A stretch of 33,674 nucleotides of DNA, from IMG/VR virus record IMGVR_UViG_3300047552_000153, positions 1-33,674 of that record; one strand, written 5' to 3'. Source of the DNA: a virus. Positions 7,950 through 13,791 of the stretch are shown here, piece after piece. The position numbers were made by a program, and so were the translations under genes. Every line of letters begins with the position of its first letter. The first letter of the stretch is position 1. Under the pieces are notes generated by a model, which had not been told where the DNA came from, did no database searches, and saw only the letters and a program-made list of their open reading frames with translations.

Positions 7950-8383
7950 GTGATTTCTCCAGTCTCTGGGTCTACATATTCTGGCGCGGTGAAGCGCACG
8001 CCCTGCTGCGCACCAAAGGCCTCGATCAAGTCCTGCAGCTCGCTCATTTCGGGCTTGGTCATTTTGCTGGTGGACTTGCCGAGCACCACAAAGCCGCCAT
8101 CGATGCCAGGCACGACGTCCTGCTTGGTCATCGAGGCGGTCATCACGTGCTTCCATTCCTCGGCGCTCAGCTTGCGGCCGTACCAGTCGACCTGCTTGGC
8201 CACATCGGTCAGCATCGCCCACAAACGCGCATTTTGTGCGAGTGTGCGGGTTTCTGGCTTGATCTCCACCACCATGCGATGGCCAGCCATCAGCAGCGAC
8301 TTGAGCAGCGGCCAGATCTGCTGCGTCAGAACTTTGTGGGCCTGCACAGGCTCCCAGAGGGTGAATCTTTGGCGTTCGGTCAT
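7946..8383 (-). CDS. ninB: NinB-like recombination protein
   Basis: The ATG at 8383 gives 145 residues. The sequence QNARLWAMLTDVAKQVDWYGRKLSAEEWKHVMTASM is characteristic of lambda NinB (Orf), a single-strand DNA-binding dimer that helps load recombinase in Red-type recombination in place of RecFOR. The C-terminal half has the STSKMTKPEMSELQDLIEAF helix and ends in DPETGEIT, as in family members. The ORF can be extended ten residues upstream to 8413, but that overlaps the preceding gene and has no better start. Together with ERF, exonuclease and SSB on the other strand, this gives the phage its own recombination set. Confidence 0.92.
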   Translation of the reverse strand: MTERQRFTLWEPVQAHKVLTQQIWPLLKSLLMAGHRMVVEIKPETRTLAQNARLWAMLTDVAKQVDWYGRKLSAEEWKHVMTASMTKQDVVPGIDGGFVVLGKSTSKMTKPEMSELQDLIEAFGAQQGVRFTAPEYVDPETGEIT

Positions 8384-8384
8384 G

Positions 8385-8639
8385 TCAAGCACTCCCGGAC
8401 TGCGATCCAGCACTCGTCGAGGCTGAGGGGTGTTTCGTCAATGCCTGGCGGACGGATTCCAAGATGCGCTCCCGGCCAGGGTTCTGCGGGAACCTGTCGA
8501 TGGCCGCCAGCATCCCGGCTGCCGCCTGTTTGTTCGGCCGGGCGCTCAGCACCAGCCGTGTGCAGCACTCCAGGCACCCAAAGTGATACTGGCCGGACAG
8601 CGGGTTCGTGGAGTGGGCTTGGCAGGCTGTGCATGTCAT
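8385..8639 (-). CDS. Conserved phage protein with Cys pairs (84 aa)
   Basis: The ATG at 8639 overlaps the stop of the replication P-like gene (ATGA), and the stop lies one base before NinB. The N-terminus MTCTACQAHSTNPLSGQYHF is followed by GCLECCTRLVLSARPNK. The two cysteine groups (C-x-x-C and C-x-x-C-C) could bind one zinc ion. The C-terminal half is helical (LAAIDRFPQNPGRERILESV). Similar short proteins are frequent near phage replication genes, but no function is established. It may be a DNA-binding or adaptor protein. Confidence 0.75.
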   Translation of the reverse strand: MTCTACQAHSTNPLSGQYHFGCLECCTRLVLSARPNKQAAAGMLAAIDRFPQNPGRERILESVRQALTKHPSASTSAGSQSGSA

Positions 8640-9166
8640 TCGCCCTCCTGAATTCTGAGCGCCTTCTTTGCGCACTCGATGCTGCCCAGGCTCACGCGGT
8701 CACCAGCTGCCTGTCTGGCCAGCAGCTTGCGTGCCCAGTCCTTGCCGTCGTTCATGGCCTGAAACTCGATCGGGCCGATCGGCTTGGCTTCTGGCGGTGG
8801 CAGTCGCCGCGGCTGGTCGTCGCTGAAGGTTTGCCGCGGCATCACCGCCCGGCAGATCGACTCGAACTGCGGCAGGTTTGGCGGGAAGTCCGGGCACTCG
8901 TCGGCCAGTCGCTTGGCGGCCGTCTCGATCGTGTCCGGTGAATACTTGGCCAGGGCAGATTCCCAGACCAGCATCGCAGCCCGGATGCCCTTGTCCTTTC
9001 CGTTGGCGTCGCGCTCGCCTGTGGAAAACTTGGTGGTGAACAGGCTGCCGTAAGACCCATGCAAGATCAGAAACAGCTTGCGGATCGTCGGGTTGTCGCC
9101 TTTAGGTGCGGGTTGTTGGCCAGCGTGCTGGATGGCCTGCTGTGCAAGGGTGGCGAGGTTATTCAT
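8636..9166 (-). CDS. Replication protein P-like (helicase-loader type)
   Basis: The ATG at 9166 gives 176 residues (MNNLATLAQQAIQHAG...). It overlaps the upstream DUF1376 gene by eight bases. The central region, GIRAAMLVWESALAKYSPDTIETAAKRL, then CPDFPPNLPQFESICRA, matches the lambda P-like replication family in phages: a helical module with the P-N-L-P-Q-F element. Lambda P brings the host DnaB helicase to the origin. With the O-like partner upstream, this pair is likely to start phage DNA replication. It is weaker as a call than NinB because the family diverges strongly. Confidence 0.75.
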   Translation of the reverse strand: MNNLATLAQQAIQHAGQQPAPKGDNPTIRKLFLILHGSYGSLFTTKFSTGERDANGKDKGIRAAMLVWESALAKYSPDTIETAAKRLADECPDFPPNLPQFESICRAVMPRQTFSDDQPRRLPPPEAKPIGPIEFQAMNDGKDWARKLLARQAAGDRVSLGSIECAKKALRIQEGE

Positions 9167-9848
9167 TGTCGAACACCCCATCAAAGATTGCCCGAGCTGC
9201 TGCAGCGTGCTTGTGCTCAGTGCGGCCAGCCGTCCGGGCCTGGTTCTGCCTTCTCACCCAGTTGCGCCAGGTGGCGTCCCAATCGGTCTTGACGCCCTTC
9301 TGGCCAGGCTGGGAAATCCAATAGTCCCTGAACTCGTCGAACACCTGCCGGGGCACAAGGTCTGGCCGTTCCTGTTTGCAAAACTCAAACCAGTCTGATG
9401 GCAGAAGGCAGTCTGCTGGCAAGCGCGTGCCGCGCTGCATCTTCTTTACTGGTTCTTGGTTTATGGTTATTGGTTCTTGGTTAGGTGGCGCTTCGTCTAC
9501 GACTGGTGTACGCTTCGTGCTTTTTTCTCTACGCTTCGTTTCACGATCCAATGCGATCTGTTTGTTCTTGTCGGCTTTGGCGTGGTAGTCCAGCAGCTCG
9601 GCCAGGATGCGCTCCTGCACGTACTGGCCATCCTCGTCGAGCCTGAAAAACCGGCTGAGCACGAACTTGACCGCCTCGATCTCAGCCTCGGTGCTGGCCC
9701 AAGTCCACTCGATGGCCTCTTCAAGCGTTGGGAACTTCTCACGGTCGTAGCACGAATCGATCAGAAGCGTGTACGCACCGTGCTGCAACATGGACAGCCG
9801 TCCGCATTTTTTGGCGTAGTCGCCTAGGTTTCTTTTGTAATAGTGCAT
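9159..9848 (-). CDS. DUF1376-family replication initiator-like protein
   Basis: The ATG at 9848 gives 229 residues starting MHYYKRNLGDYAKKCGRLSM. The N-terminal 100 residues (GDYAKKCGRLSMLQHGAYTL, ERILAEL, then a basic KNKQIALDRETKRREKS stretch) are typical of DUF1376, found at the start of phage replication initiators and likely a winged-helix fold. A low-complexity linker (NQEPITINQEP) follows. The C-terminal part (LPSDWFEFCKQERPDLVPRQ, then DWDATWRNWVRRQ) is a second module usual in lambda O-like proteins. It probably binds the origin, which may lie inside this gene as in lambda O. It is the first large gene after the Cro-like gene on the leftward transcript. Confidence 0.82.
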   Translation of the reverse strand: MHYYKRNLGDYAKKCGRLSMLQHGAYTLLIDSCYDREKFPTLEEAIEWTWASTEAEIEAVKFVLSRFFRLDEDGQYVQERILAELLDYHAKADKNKQIALDRETKRREKSTKRTPVVDEAPPNQEPITINQEPVKKMQRGTRLPADCLLPSDWFEFCKQERPDLVPRQVFDEFRDYWISQPGQKGVKTDWDATWRNWVRRQNQARTAGRTEHKHAAAARAIFDGVFDNE

Positions 9849-9908
9849 CGCACTTCCTCGCAAACCCTCCTGAAAGAAGACTGACGGCAGGCGGGAGGTT
9901 CGCTTTTC

Positions 9909-9930
9909 GGGTGGGTAGCTACTCCCACCC
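9909..9930. other. Imperfect inverted repeat between replication gene and Cro-like gene
   Basis: GGGTGGG and CCCACCC arms (7 bp each) flank an eight-base centre that contains part of the palindrome GTAGCTAC. It lies in the only sizeable gap of the left early operon (9849-9955), just after the Cro-like gene in the direction of transcription. There is no T-run on either side, so it is not an ordinary intrinsic terminator. It could be an antitermination/attenuation structure, a Rho-related stem or a replication element. Nothing else recognisable lies in this 107-base gap. Confidence 0.45.
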
Positions 9931-9955
9931 TAGCCGGGTCTTGCATCACTCTACC

Positions 9956-10168
9956 TCAGACCAAAAGGCCATTCAAGGATTTTCTGAAGCCTGGGCCGAA
10001 CTTCTTGTCCAGCACCGGCCGCCATTTGTGCGCCACGCCATTGCGCGTCCAAGCCTCTACGGCCTGGCCACTGGTGGCTCCCAAGGCCTGCGCCACTGCC
10101 TTGTAGGAGCCGAGGCTCTCACGGGCAAAGGCCAGCACCTGTGCGAAATATTGGTCGTCTTTCTTCAT
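9956..10168 (-). CDS. Cro-like repressor (helix-turn-helix, 70 aa)
   Basis: The 70-residue protein starts MKKDDQYFAQVLAFARESLG. Its core SYKAVAQALGATSGQAVEAW is a helix-turn-helix, followed by HKWRPVLDKKFG, the WRPVL-x-K-x-FG ending shared with Cro/YdaS-type phage regulators. It is the first gene of the leftward transcript and faces the control region, as Cro does in lambdoid phages. It would bind the palindromic sites at 10188-10208 and nearby to limit early transcription in both directions. The GAGG element is only one base from the ATG, which is unusually close and predicts weak translation. No divergent CI gene is present. Confidence 0.8.
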   Translation of the reverse strand: MKKDDQYFAQVLAFARESLGSYKAVAQALGATSGQAVEAWTRNGVAHKWRPVLDKKFGPGFRKSLNGLLV

Positions 10169-10291
10169 GCCTCAAACTTTACCACGATTTTGCATGATTC
10201 GTGCAAAAATATTTTTTGCCGATCGCACAAAATCCTCTTGCACTATGCTATGATTCGTTTCACCAACAACCAACCACGAAAGGTGAACTCG
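10169..10291. promoter_or_regulatory. Divergent early control region
   Basis: These 123 bp separate the leftward Cro-like gene from the rightward operon and are much richer in A and T than the flanking coding DNA (for example AAAAATATTTTTTGC at 10205-10219). Both operons must start transcription here or close by. It holds one 21-bp palindrome (10188-10208), a shorter related site (10214-10232: TTTTG and CAAAA arms), and a direct repeat of ATGATTCGT at 10194-10202 and 10250-10258. Possible -10 boxes TATGCT (10244) and TATGAT (10249) point rightward, but no -35 with a good 16-18 bp spacing is obvious. AAAGG (10279-10283) is the ribosome site for the first plus-strand gene. Confidence 0.7.
10188..10208. 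promoter_or_regulatory. Candidate Cro operator palindrome
   Basis: TTTTGCA and TGCAAAA form perfect 7-bp arms around a 7-base centre (TGATTCG). A 21-bp length with AT-rich ends is a plausible size for a dimeric HTH repressor. A weaker copy (10214-10232) and the repeated ATGATTCGT word at 10250 suggest two or three operators. The site sits 20 bp from the Cro-like ATG. Binding is inferred. Confidence 0.6.
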
Positions 10292-10477
10292 ATGCAAGAC
10301 GACTTTTACATCACGGTGAACGACGGCAACGCCGTCATCATCAGCCCTAACGAGGAATACATCTCGATGGGCGTGCACATCCGAGGCGGCAGCGTTCGGA
10401 TCGACATGACACCCCAGCAGGCCCAGGAACTGATCGAGGCCATCGCAAACAGCATGAAAACCAAGGAGACAGCATGA
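10292..10477 (+). CDS. Hypothetical protein (61 aa), first gene of rightward operon
   Basis: The ATG at 10292 follows an AAAGG ribosome site with about eight bases of spacing; the open frame further upstream runs through the operator region and is rejected. The small acidic protein has beta-like stretches (FYITVNDGNAVIISPNEEY, then MGVHIRGGSVRIDM) and ends in a helix (PQQAQELIEAIANSM). Its place ahead of the recombination genes and behind the control region suggests an early protein. No motif is recognised. Its stop overlaps the ERF gene start (ATGA). Confidence 0.75.
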   Translation: MQDDFYITVNDGNAVIISPNEEYISMGVHIRGGSVRIDMTPQQAQELIEAIANSMKTKETA

Positions 10478-11052
10478 AAGAGATCGCAGCAGCATTGGTC
10501 AAGGCCCAGCGAGCATTCGGGCCTGCGCTCAAGACAAAGACCAATCCACACCTGAAGGCCAAGTATGCAGACCTGGGTGACTGCATTGAGGCCGTCATCG
10601 ATGGGCTGAACAACAACGGCATCGCCTTGATGCAGCAAACCCATGAATGTGAATCTGGAATCCTGGTAGAGACGATCTTCATTCACGAATCTGGCGAGGT
10701 GTTTTCAGCAGGCAAACTGCATGTGCCTGCGGTCAAGCATGACGCCCAGGGATACGGCAGTGCCCTGACCTATGCACGCCGCTACAGCCTGATGGCCGCC
10801 TGCGGTATTGCGCCAGAGGACGACGACGGCCAAGCCACCAGCAAGAAAACACCAAAGCAGCTGGACGGTTATCCAGAATACGAAGCAGAGACGCTGCCAG
10901 CCATGCGTGAGGCTGCATTGCAAGGAAACGAGGCACTTGTCTCAGCATTCCAGGCCCTGCCCAAGTCGGCGCACAAGGCCGCGTTCTGGCAAGCCCAAGG
11001 CCCAGCCCTCAAGAAAGCGGCAAAAGCCGCTGACGAGCAGGAGGCAGCATGA
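10474..11052 (+). CDS. erf: ERF-family single-strand annealing protein
   Basis: The 192-residue product starts MKEIAAALVKAQRAFGPALK and continues with KYADLGDCIEAVIDGLNNNG and GYGSALTYARRYSLMAACGI, the signature core of the ERF superfamily (P22 Erf, and related phage recombinases). It anneals complementary single strands during phage recombination and genome circularisation. A linker rich in D, K and Q (about residues 118-140) joins it to a C-terminal helical part. It is followed immediately by the exonuclease and SSB, forming a two-component recombination system. Start and stop both overlap neighbours as ATGA. Confidence 0.95.
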   Translation: MKEIAAALVKAQRAFGPALKTKTNPHLKAKYADLGDCIEAVIDGLNNNGIALMQQTHECESGILVETIFIHESGEVFSAGKLHVPAVKHDAQGYGSALTYARRYSLMAACGIAPEDDDGQATSKKTPKQLDGYPEYEAETLPAMREAALQGNEALVSAFQALPKSAHKAAFWQAQGPALKKAAKAADEQEAA

Positions 11053-11675
11053 GAATCATCACAGCCGACCAAGGGACAGAGGAATGGAAGCAGGCGCGTG
11101 TTGGCGTGCCGTCCGGCTCCAAGTTCAGCGACATCATGGCCAAGGGTGGTGGAGCAACCCGCGCCACCTATCTGACGGCCTTGGCCTTGGAGCGCATCAC
11201 CGGAGTGCGTGACGAGTTCAAGACCACGTTTGCAATGGAGCAGGGCACAGAGCGCGAGCCTTTGGCCAGGCTGGCGTATGAAGCCAGCACAGGCCAGCTG
11301 GTCGAGGAAATTGGATTCTGCATGCACGACACTCTGCAGGTCGGTGTCAGCCCTGACGGTCTTGTCGGCAATAACGGCATGACCGAATACAAGTGCCCGA
11401 TGCCAAAGACGCACCTGGAGTATCTACGCCTGGAGGCAGGCAAGTGCCCGACAGCCTACCGCTGGCAGGTGCAAGGCCAGCTTTGGATTGCCGAGCGCGA
11501 GTGGTGCGACTTCGTGTCCTACAACCCAGACTTTCCAGAAAACGCGCAGATGGTCATTCGCCGGGTGGTGCGTGACGACAAGGCCATCAAGGAGCTGGAG
11601 ACCGAGGTGGTGAAGTTCCTGGAAGACATCGAGCGCGAGGTCGAGTTCATCAAATCTTACAAGGACGCATCATGA
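11049..11675 (+). CDS. YqaJ/lambda-type 5'-3' exonuclease
   Basis: The 208-residue protein has the PD-(D/E)XK fold of the lambda exonuclease/YqaJ family: the N-terminal QGTEEWKQARVGVPSGSKFS, the GTEREPLARLAYE helix, the catalytic GVSPDGLV and EYKCP strand pair (aspartate about 100, E and K about 114-116), and YRWQVQGQLWIAE with the conserved glutamines. It degrades one strand of double-stranded ends to make single strands for the ERF annealing protein next to it. Length is close to that of lambda Exo (226). Its stop overlaps the next start. Confidence 0.94.
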   Translation: MRIITADQGTEEWKQARVGVPSGSKFSDIMAKGGGATRATYLTALALERITGVRDEFKTTFAMEQGTEREPLARLAYEASTGQLVEEIGFCMHDTLQVGVSPDGLVGNNGMTEYKCPMPKTHLEYLRLEAGKCPTAYRWQVQGQLWIAEREWCDFVSYNPDFPENAQMVIRRVVRDDKAIKELETEVVKFLEDIEREVEFIKSYKDAS

Positions 11676-11959
11676 ACGGCCGCGACCTTCGAGACGCAGG
11701 CATCGCTCGCGTGTCCATTGGCCGCGAGGAATGGATCGCCAAGGCACGCAGCACAGCGGTGGCAATCGCGCAGCGTGCTGGCCAGGTGACCATCAACGAC
11801 GTTCGGAAGTTCATCGAGCTGCCGGACGACTACCACCACAACACTTGGGGCGCGGTTCTGAGGGGTGACGCCTTCGAGCCGATCGGATTCTGTCAAGCAA
11901 CCCACCCATCAGCCCACGCTCGGGTCGTTCGGGTCTACAAACTGAAGGAGCAAGCATGA
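11672..11959 (+). CDS. Hypothetical protein, possible winged-helix (95 aa)
   Basis: This small protein lies between exonuclease and SSB (MNGRDLRDAGIARVSIGREE). The central stretch GQVTINDVRKFIELPDDYHH, then NTWGAVLRGDAFEPIG, looks like a small winged-helix/beta-hairpin domain that is common among phage accessory proteins. The basic C-terminus ends RVVRVYKLKEQA. Its position between DNA-processing genes suggests binding to DNA or to one of the neighbours. Overlapping ATGA junctions occur at both ends. Function is unknown. Confidence 0.75.
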   Translation: MNGRDLRDAGIARVSIGREEWIAKARSTAVAIAQRAGQVTINDVRKFIELPDDYHHNTWGAVLRGDAFEPIGFCQATHPSAHARVVRVYKLKEQA

Positions 11960-12372
11960 AAGCAAATGGACTGGCACGCATCGGCAAAGACGCCGAGGTG
12001 CGATACACACCAGGTGGTGCAGCGGTGGCCAACGTCTCGCTGGCGTTCACCTATGGCAAGAAAGGCGAAGATGGCAAGCGGCCAACGCAGTGGGTCGATG
12101 CCTCGCTGTGGGGACAGCGTGTGGAATCGCTCGCGCCGTACCTGACCAAAGGCAAGCAGATCGTGGCCTACCTGGAGGACGTGCACATCCAGACCTACAC
12201 CAAAGGCGACGGCACGCAGGCCAGCAAGATGGCAGCACGCATCGCAGACCTGGAGTTTGTGGCCGGTGGTGAGCAGGCAGAAAGCCAACCGAGACAGCAG
12301 CCAAAGCCACAGGCAGCACCACAGTCGCAAGGCTCAGGCTTTGACGACATGGACGACGATATTCCCTTTTGA
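11956..12372 (+). CDS. ssb: Single-stranded DNA-binding protein
   Basis: The 138-residue protein has the OB-fold opening MKANGLARIGKDAEVRYTPG, then VANVSLAFTYGKK, WVDASLWGQRVESLAPYL and GKQIVAYLEDVHIQTY. This is the usual SSB layout in about 105 residues, followed by a Q/P-rich disordered linker and an acidic tip DDMDDDIPF. The DDDIPF end is the peptide by which bacterial SSB recruits host partner enzymes. It coats single strands made by the exonuclease. It is the third member of the recombination module. Confidence 0.96.
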   Translation: MKANGLARIGKDAEVRYTPGGAAVANVSLAFTYGKKGEDGKRPTQWVDASLWGQRVESLAPYLTKGKQIVAYLEDVHIQTYTKGDGTQASKMAARIADLEFVAGGEQAESQPRQQPKPQAAPQSQGSGFDDMDDDIPF

Positions 12373-12386
12373 CAACTGGAGCAACC

Positions 12387-12614
12387 ATGAGCACACGCAT
12401 TTACCTGGTCACCGACGTGGAGACCAACAAACACCGCCTGATTCGCGCAGGCAACCAGGCCCAAGCCATACGGCACGCAGCGCAGACGCGCTTCGACATC
12501 GAGGTGTCTGGCCAGGATGATCTGGTGAGCCTGCTGACCAGTGGCATCCCGGTCGAGCTGGCCGGTGGGCCTGCGACTGCAGATATGTTTGAAGACGTAA
12601 AGGAGACAGCATGA
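12387..12614 (+). CDS. Conserved hypothetical phage protein (75 aa)
   Basis: The ATG at 12387 (CTGGAGC ribosome site upstream) gives MSTRIYLVTDVETNKHRLIR followed by AGNQAQAIRHAAQTRFDIEV and SGQDDLVSLLTSGIPVE. This beta-strand then helix arrangement with a QDDLV motif recurs in many phage accessory regions without known function. An in-frame TTG six codons upstream is possible but lacks spacing. The short 14-bp gap after SSB is one of the few gaps in this operon. No catalytic residues stand out. Confidence 0.75.
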   Translation: MSTRIYLVTDVETNKHRLIRAGNQAQAIRHAAQTRFDIEVSGQDDLVSLLTSGIPVELAGGPATADMFEDVKETA

Positions 12615-13099
12615 AACGCTACATTGGAACCAAACTGATCAACGCCAAGCCAATGACACGGCAGGCCTACAACGACTTCCGAGGGTGGACTTTGCCAGCC
12701 GACGAAAACGGGGCAGACGAAGGATATCTTGTTGAATACGTAGATGGCGGAAAAGGCAACACCGATCATTACGCCGGTTATGTGAGCTGGTCGCCTGCTG
12801 ACGTTTTCGACCGCGCATACCGCCCATGTGAAGGCATGACGTTTGGCCAAGCCATCGAGGCAATGAAGGCTGGCCAGAAGGTCGCTCGCTCTGGCTGGAA
12901 TGGCAAAGGGATGTTCGCATATTACGTCCCAGCCAACAGCTACCCTGTGCAAACAGGTGCAGCCAAGAGCCACTTCGGAGAAGGCGCGATGGTTCCATAC
13001 AACGCTTACATGGCCATCAAGAACGTCAATGAGACAGTCAGCACTTGGGTTCCAAGCGTGAATGATGTGCTGTCCGATGACTGGAGGATTGTCGAATGA
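12611..13099 (+). CDS. DUF2829/Tad2-like protein with extra N-terminal domain (candidate anti-Thoeris)
   Basis: The 162-residue product has two parts. Residues 76-162 (MTFGQAIEAMKAGQKVARSG, WNGKGMFAYYVPANSY, then VPYNAYMAIKNVNETVSTW and VLSDDWRIVE) match DUF2829, the Tad2-like domain. Tad2 proteins of several phages bind and sequester the cyclic ADP-ribose-type signal of the bacterial Thoeris defence. Residues 1-75 form a separate domain (IGTKLINAKPMTRQAYNDFR, DEGYLVEYVDGG, YVSWSPADVFDRAY), a module often found alone or fused in phages. Signal binding here is inferred from the fold; the pocket residues cannot be verified by eye. It sits among small accessory genes, where counter-defence genes often lie. 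Confidence 0.85.
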   Translation: MKRYIGTKLINAKPMTRQAYNDFRGWTLPADENGADEGYLVEYVDGGKGNTDHYAGYVSWSPADVFDRAYRPCEGMTFGQAIEAMKAGQKVARSGWNGKGMFAYYVPANSYPVQTGAAKSHFGEGAMVPYNAYMAIKNVNETVSTWVPSVNDVLSDDWRIVE

Positions 13100-13248
13100 C
13101 CAGCAAGAACAAGACCCAATACGTGACCGTTCGCCTTCCGGACGAGATCATGGCCAAGCTGAAGGCCGAGGCCGAGCGCAACACGCGCAGCCTGTCCGCC
13201 CAGGTGCTGCACTACATCCGGCTGGAGCTGGACAAGGTGAAATCATGA
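13096..13248 (+). CDS. Arc-type ribbon-helix-helix protein (50 aa)
   Basis: The ATG at 13096 overlaps the previous stop (ATGA). The protein begins MTSKNKTQYVTVRLPDEIMA and ends RSLSAQVLHYIRLELDKVKS. It shows the classic Arc/MetJ plan: a strand (QYVTVRLP), helix one (DEIMAKLKAEAERN), a turn, and helix two (SLSAQVLHYIRLEL). Arc-like dimers bind operator DNA through the strand; here the DNA-facing side chains would be Q, V, V and R. P22 also carries an Arc protein, but in its immunity region, whereas this one lies inside a recombination/accessory operon and may regulate its own or late transcription. Confidence 0.85.
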   Translation: MTSKNKTQYVTVRLPDEIMAKLKAEAERNTRSLSAQVLHYIRLELDKVKS

Positions 13249-13373
13249 GGCGCGGCTGGCAATTCGACGTGGAGTGGTTCAAGCGCCGCTGGCCACTGTT
13301 CGCCGTCGGCATCGAGGACAATGAATTCATCCTGCGTTTGTGGGTGGTCGAGATCACTGTCTGGAGATACTGA
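13245..13373 (+). CDS. Small aromatic-rich hypothetical protein (42 aa)
   Basis: The ATG at 13245 overlaps the RHH stop as ATGA, and its own stop overlaps the next start as TGATG. The short protein (MRRGWQFDVEWFKRRWPLFA, then GIEDNEFILRLWVVEITVWRY) contains five tryptophans and alternating hydrophobic positions that suggest beta-strands, not a membrane helix. The precise coupling on both sides argues that it is translated. Function is unknown. Confidence 0.65.
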   Translation: MRRGWQFDVEWFKRRWPLFAVGIEDNEFILRLWVVEITVWRY

Positions 13374-13528
13374 TGGACAAAAACAGGCACATGCTCATGG
13401 CGTACCTCAAGCCATCGAAAATGCACCTGGCCGTCTGCAAGGCCACTGGCTGCGGGTGCCGTCCCGCGCTGGCGGTCTTTTTCGACCGAGTGGAAAAAAC
13501 ATTCAGCATTTTGGAGTTCAAGCCATGA
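13373..13528 (+). CDS. Hypothetical protein (51 aa)
   Basis: The ATG at 13373 shares a base with the previous stop. The sequence MDKNRHMLMAYLKPSKMHLA, then CKATGCGCRPALAVFFDRVE, contains three cysteines in a C-x5-C-x-C spacing that might bind a metal but are not a complete zinc site. The C-terminus (KTFSILEFKP) looks like a beta-strand. The stop overlaps the next ATG. No relatives are recognised. Confidence 0.6.
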   Translation: MDKNRHMLMAYLKPSKMHLAVCKATGCGCRPALAVFFDRVEKTFSILEFKP

Positions 13529-13791
13529 CCTACGCATCCGAAGATGACACCGAAGAACTGCTGCGCATTGGAAAGATGCCAAAGCCTCTACGCATTGCCT
13601 TAATGCTAGAAAAGACAATGCAGTGGCCTTTGCATGGCAAGGCTGCAGACTGCTTGCGTGAGATGTATGACTTGCTGAGTGGCTGCGAAACCGAGATGCG
13701 CTACGCAGGATGGGATAAGCGGGAAGCCGACAACCCTGCAAGAAATGATGTGTACGAGGAAGTCAAAAGCCTTTTGGAGAAAAACACATGA
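13525..13791 (+). CDS. Hypothetical protein (88 aa)
   Basis: The ATG at 13525 overlaps the previous stop (ATGA). The acidic protein (MTYASEDDTEELLRIGKMPK) is mostly helical (LREMYDLLSGCETEMRYAGW), with a C-terminal charged helix ending VKSLLEKNT. No domain is recognised. Its own stop overlaps the next gene's ATG. It may work with the MazG-like neighbour, but this is only positional. Confidence 0.65.
   Translation: MTYASEDDTEELLRIGKMPKPLRIALMLEKTMQWPLHGKAADCLREMYDLLSGCETEMRYAGWDKREADNPARNDVYEEVKSLLEKNT

Noticed and set aside
9864-10477. Plus-strand open frame starting well upstream of 10292 through the Cro-like gene
   Set aside because: It would run antisense through the repressor gene and operators. 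The ATG at 10292 has a proper ribosome site.
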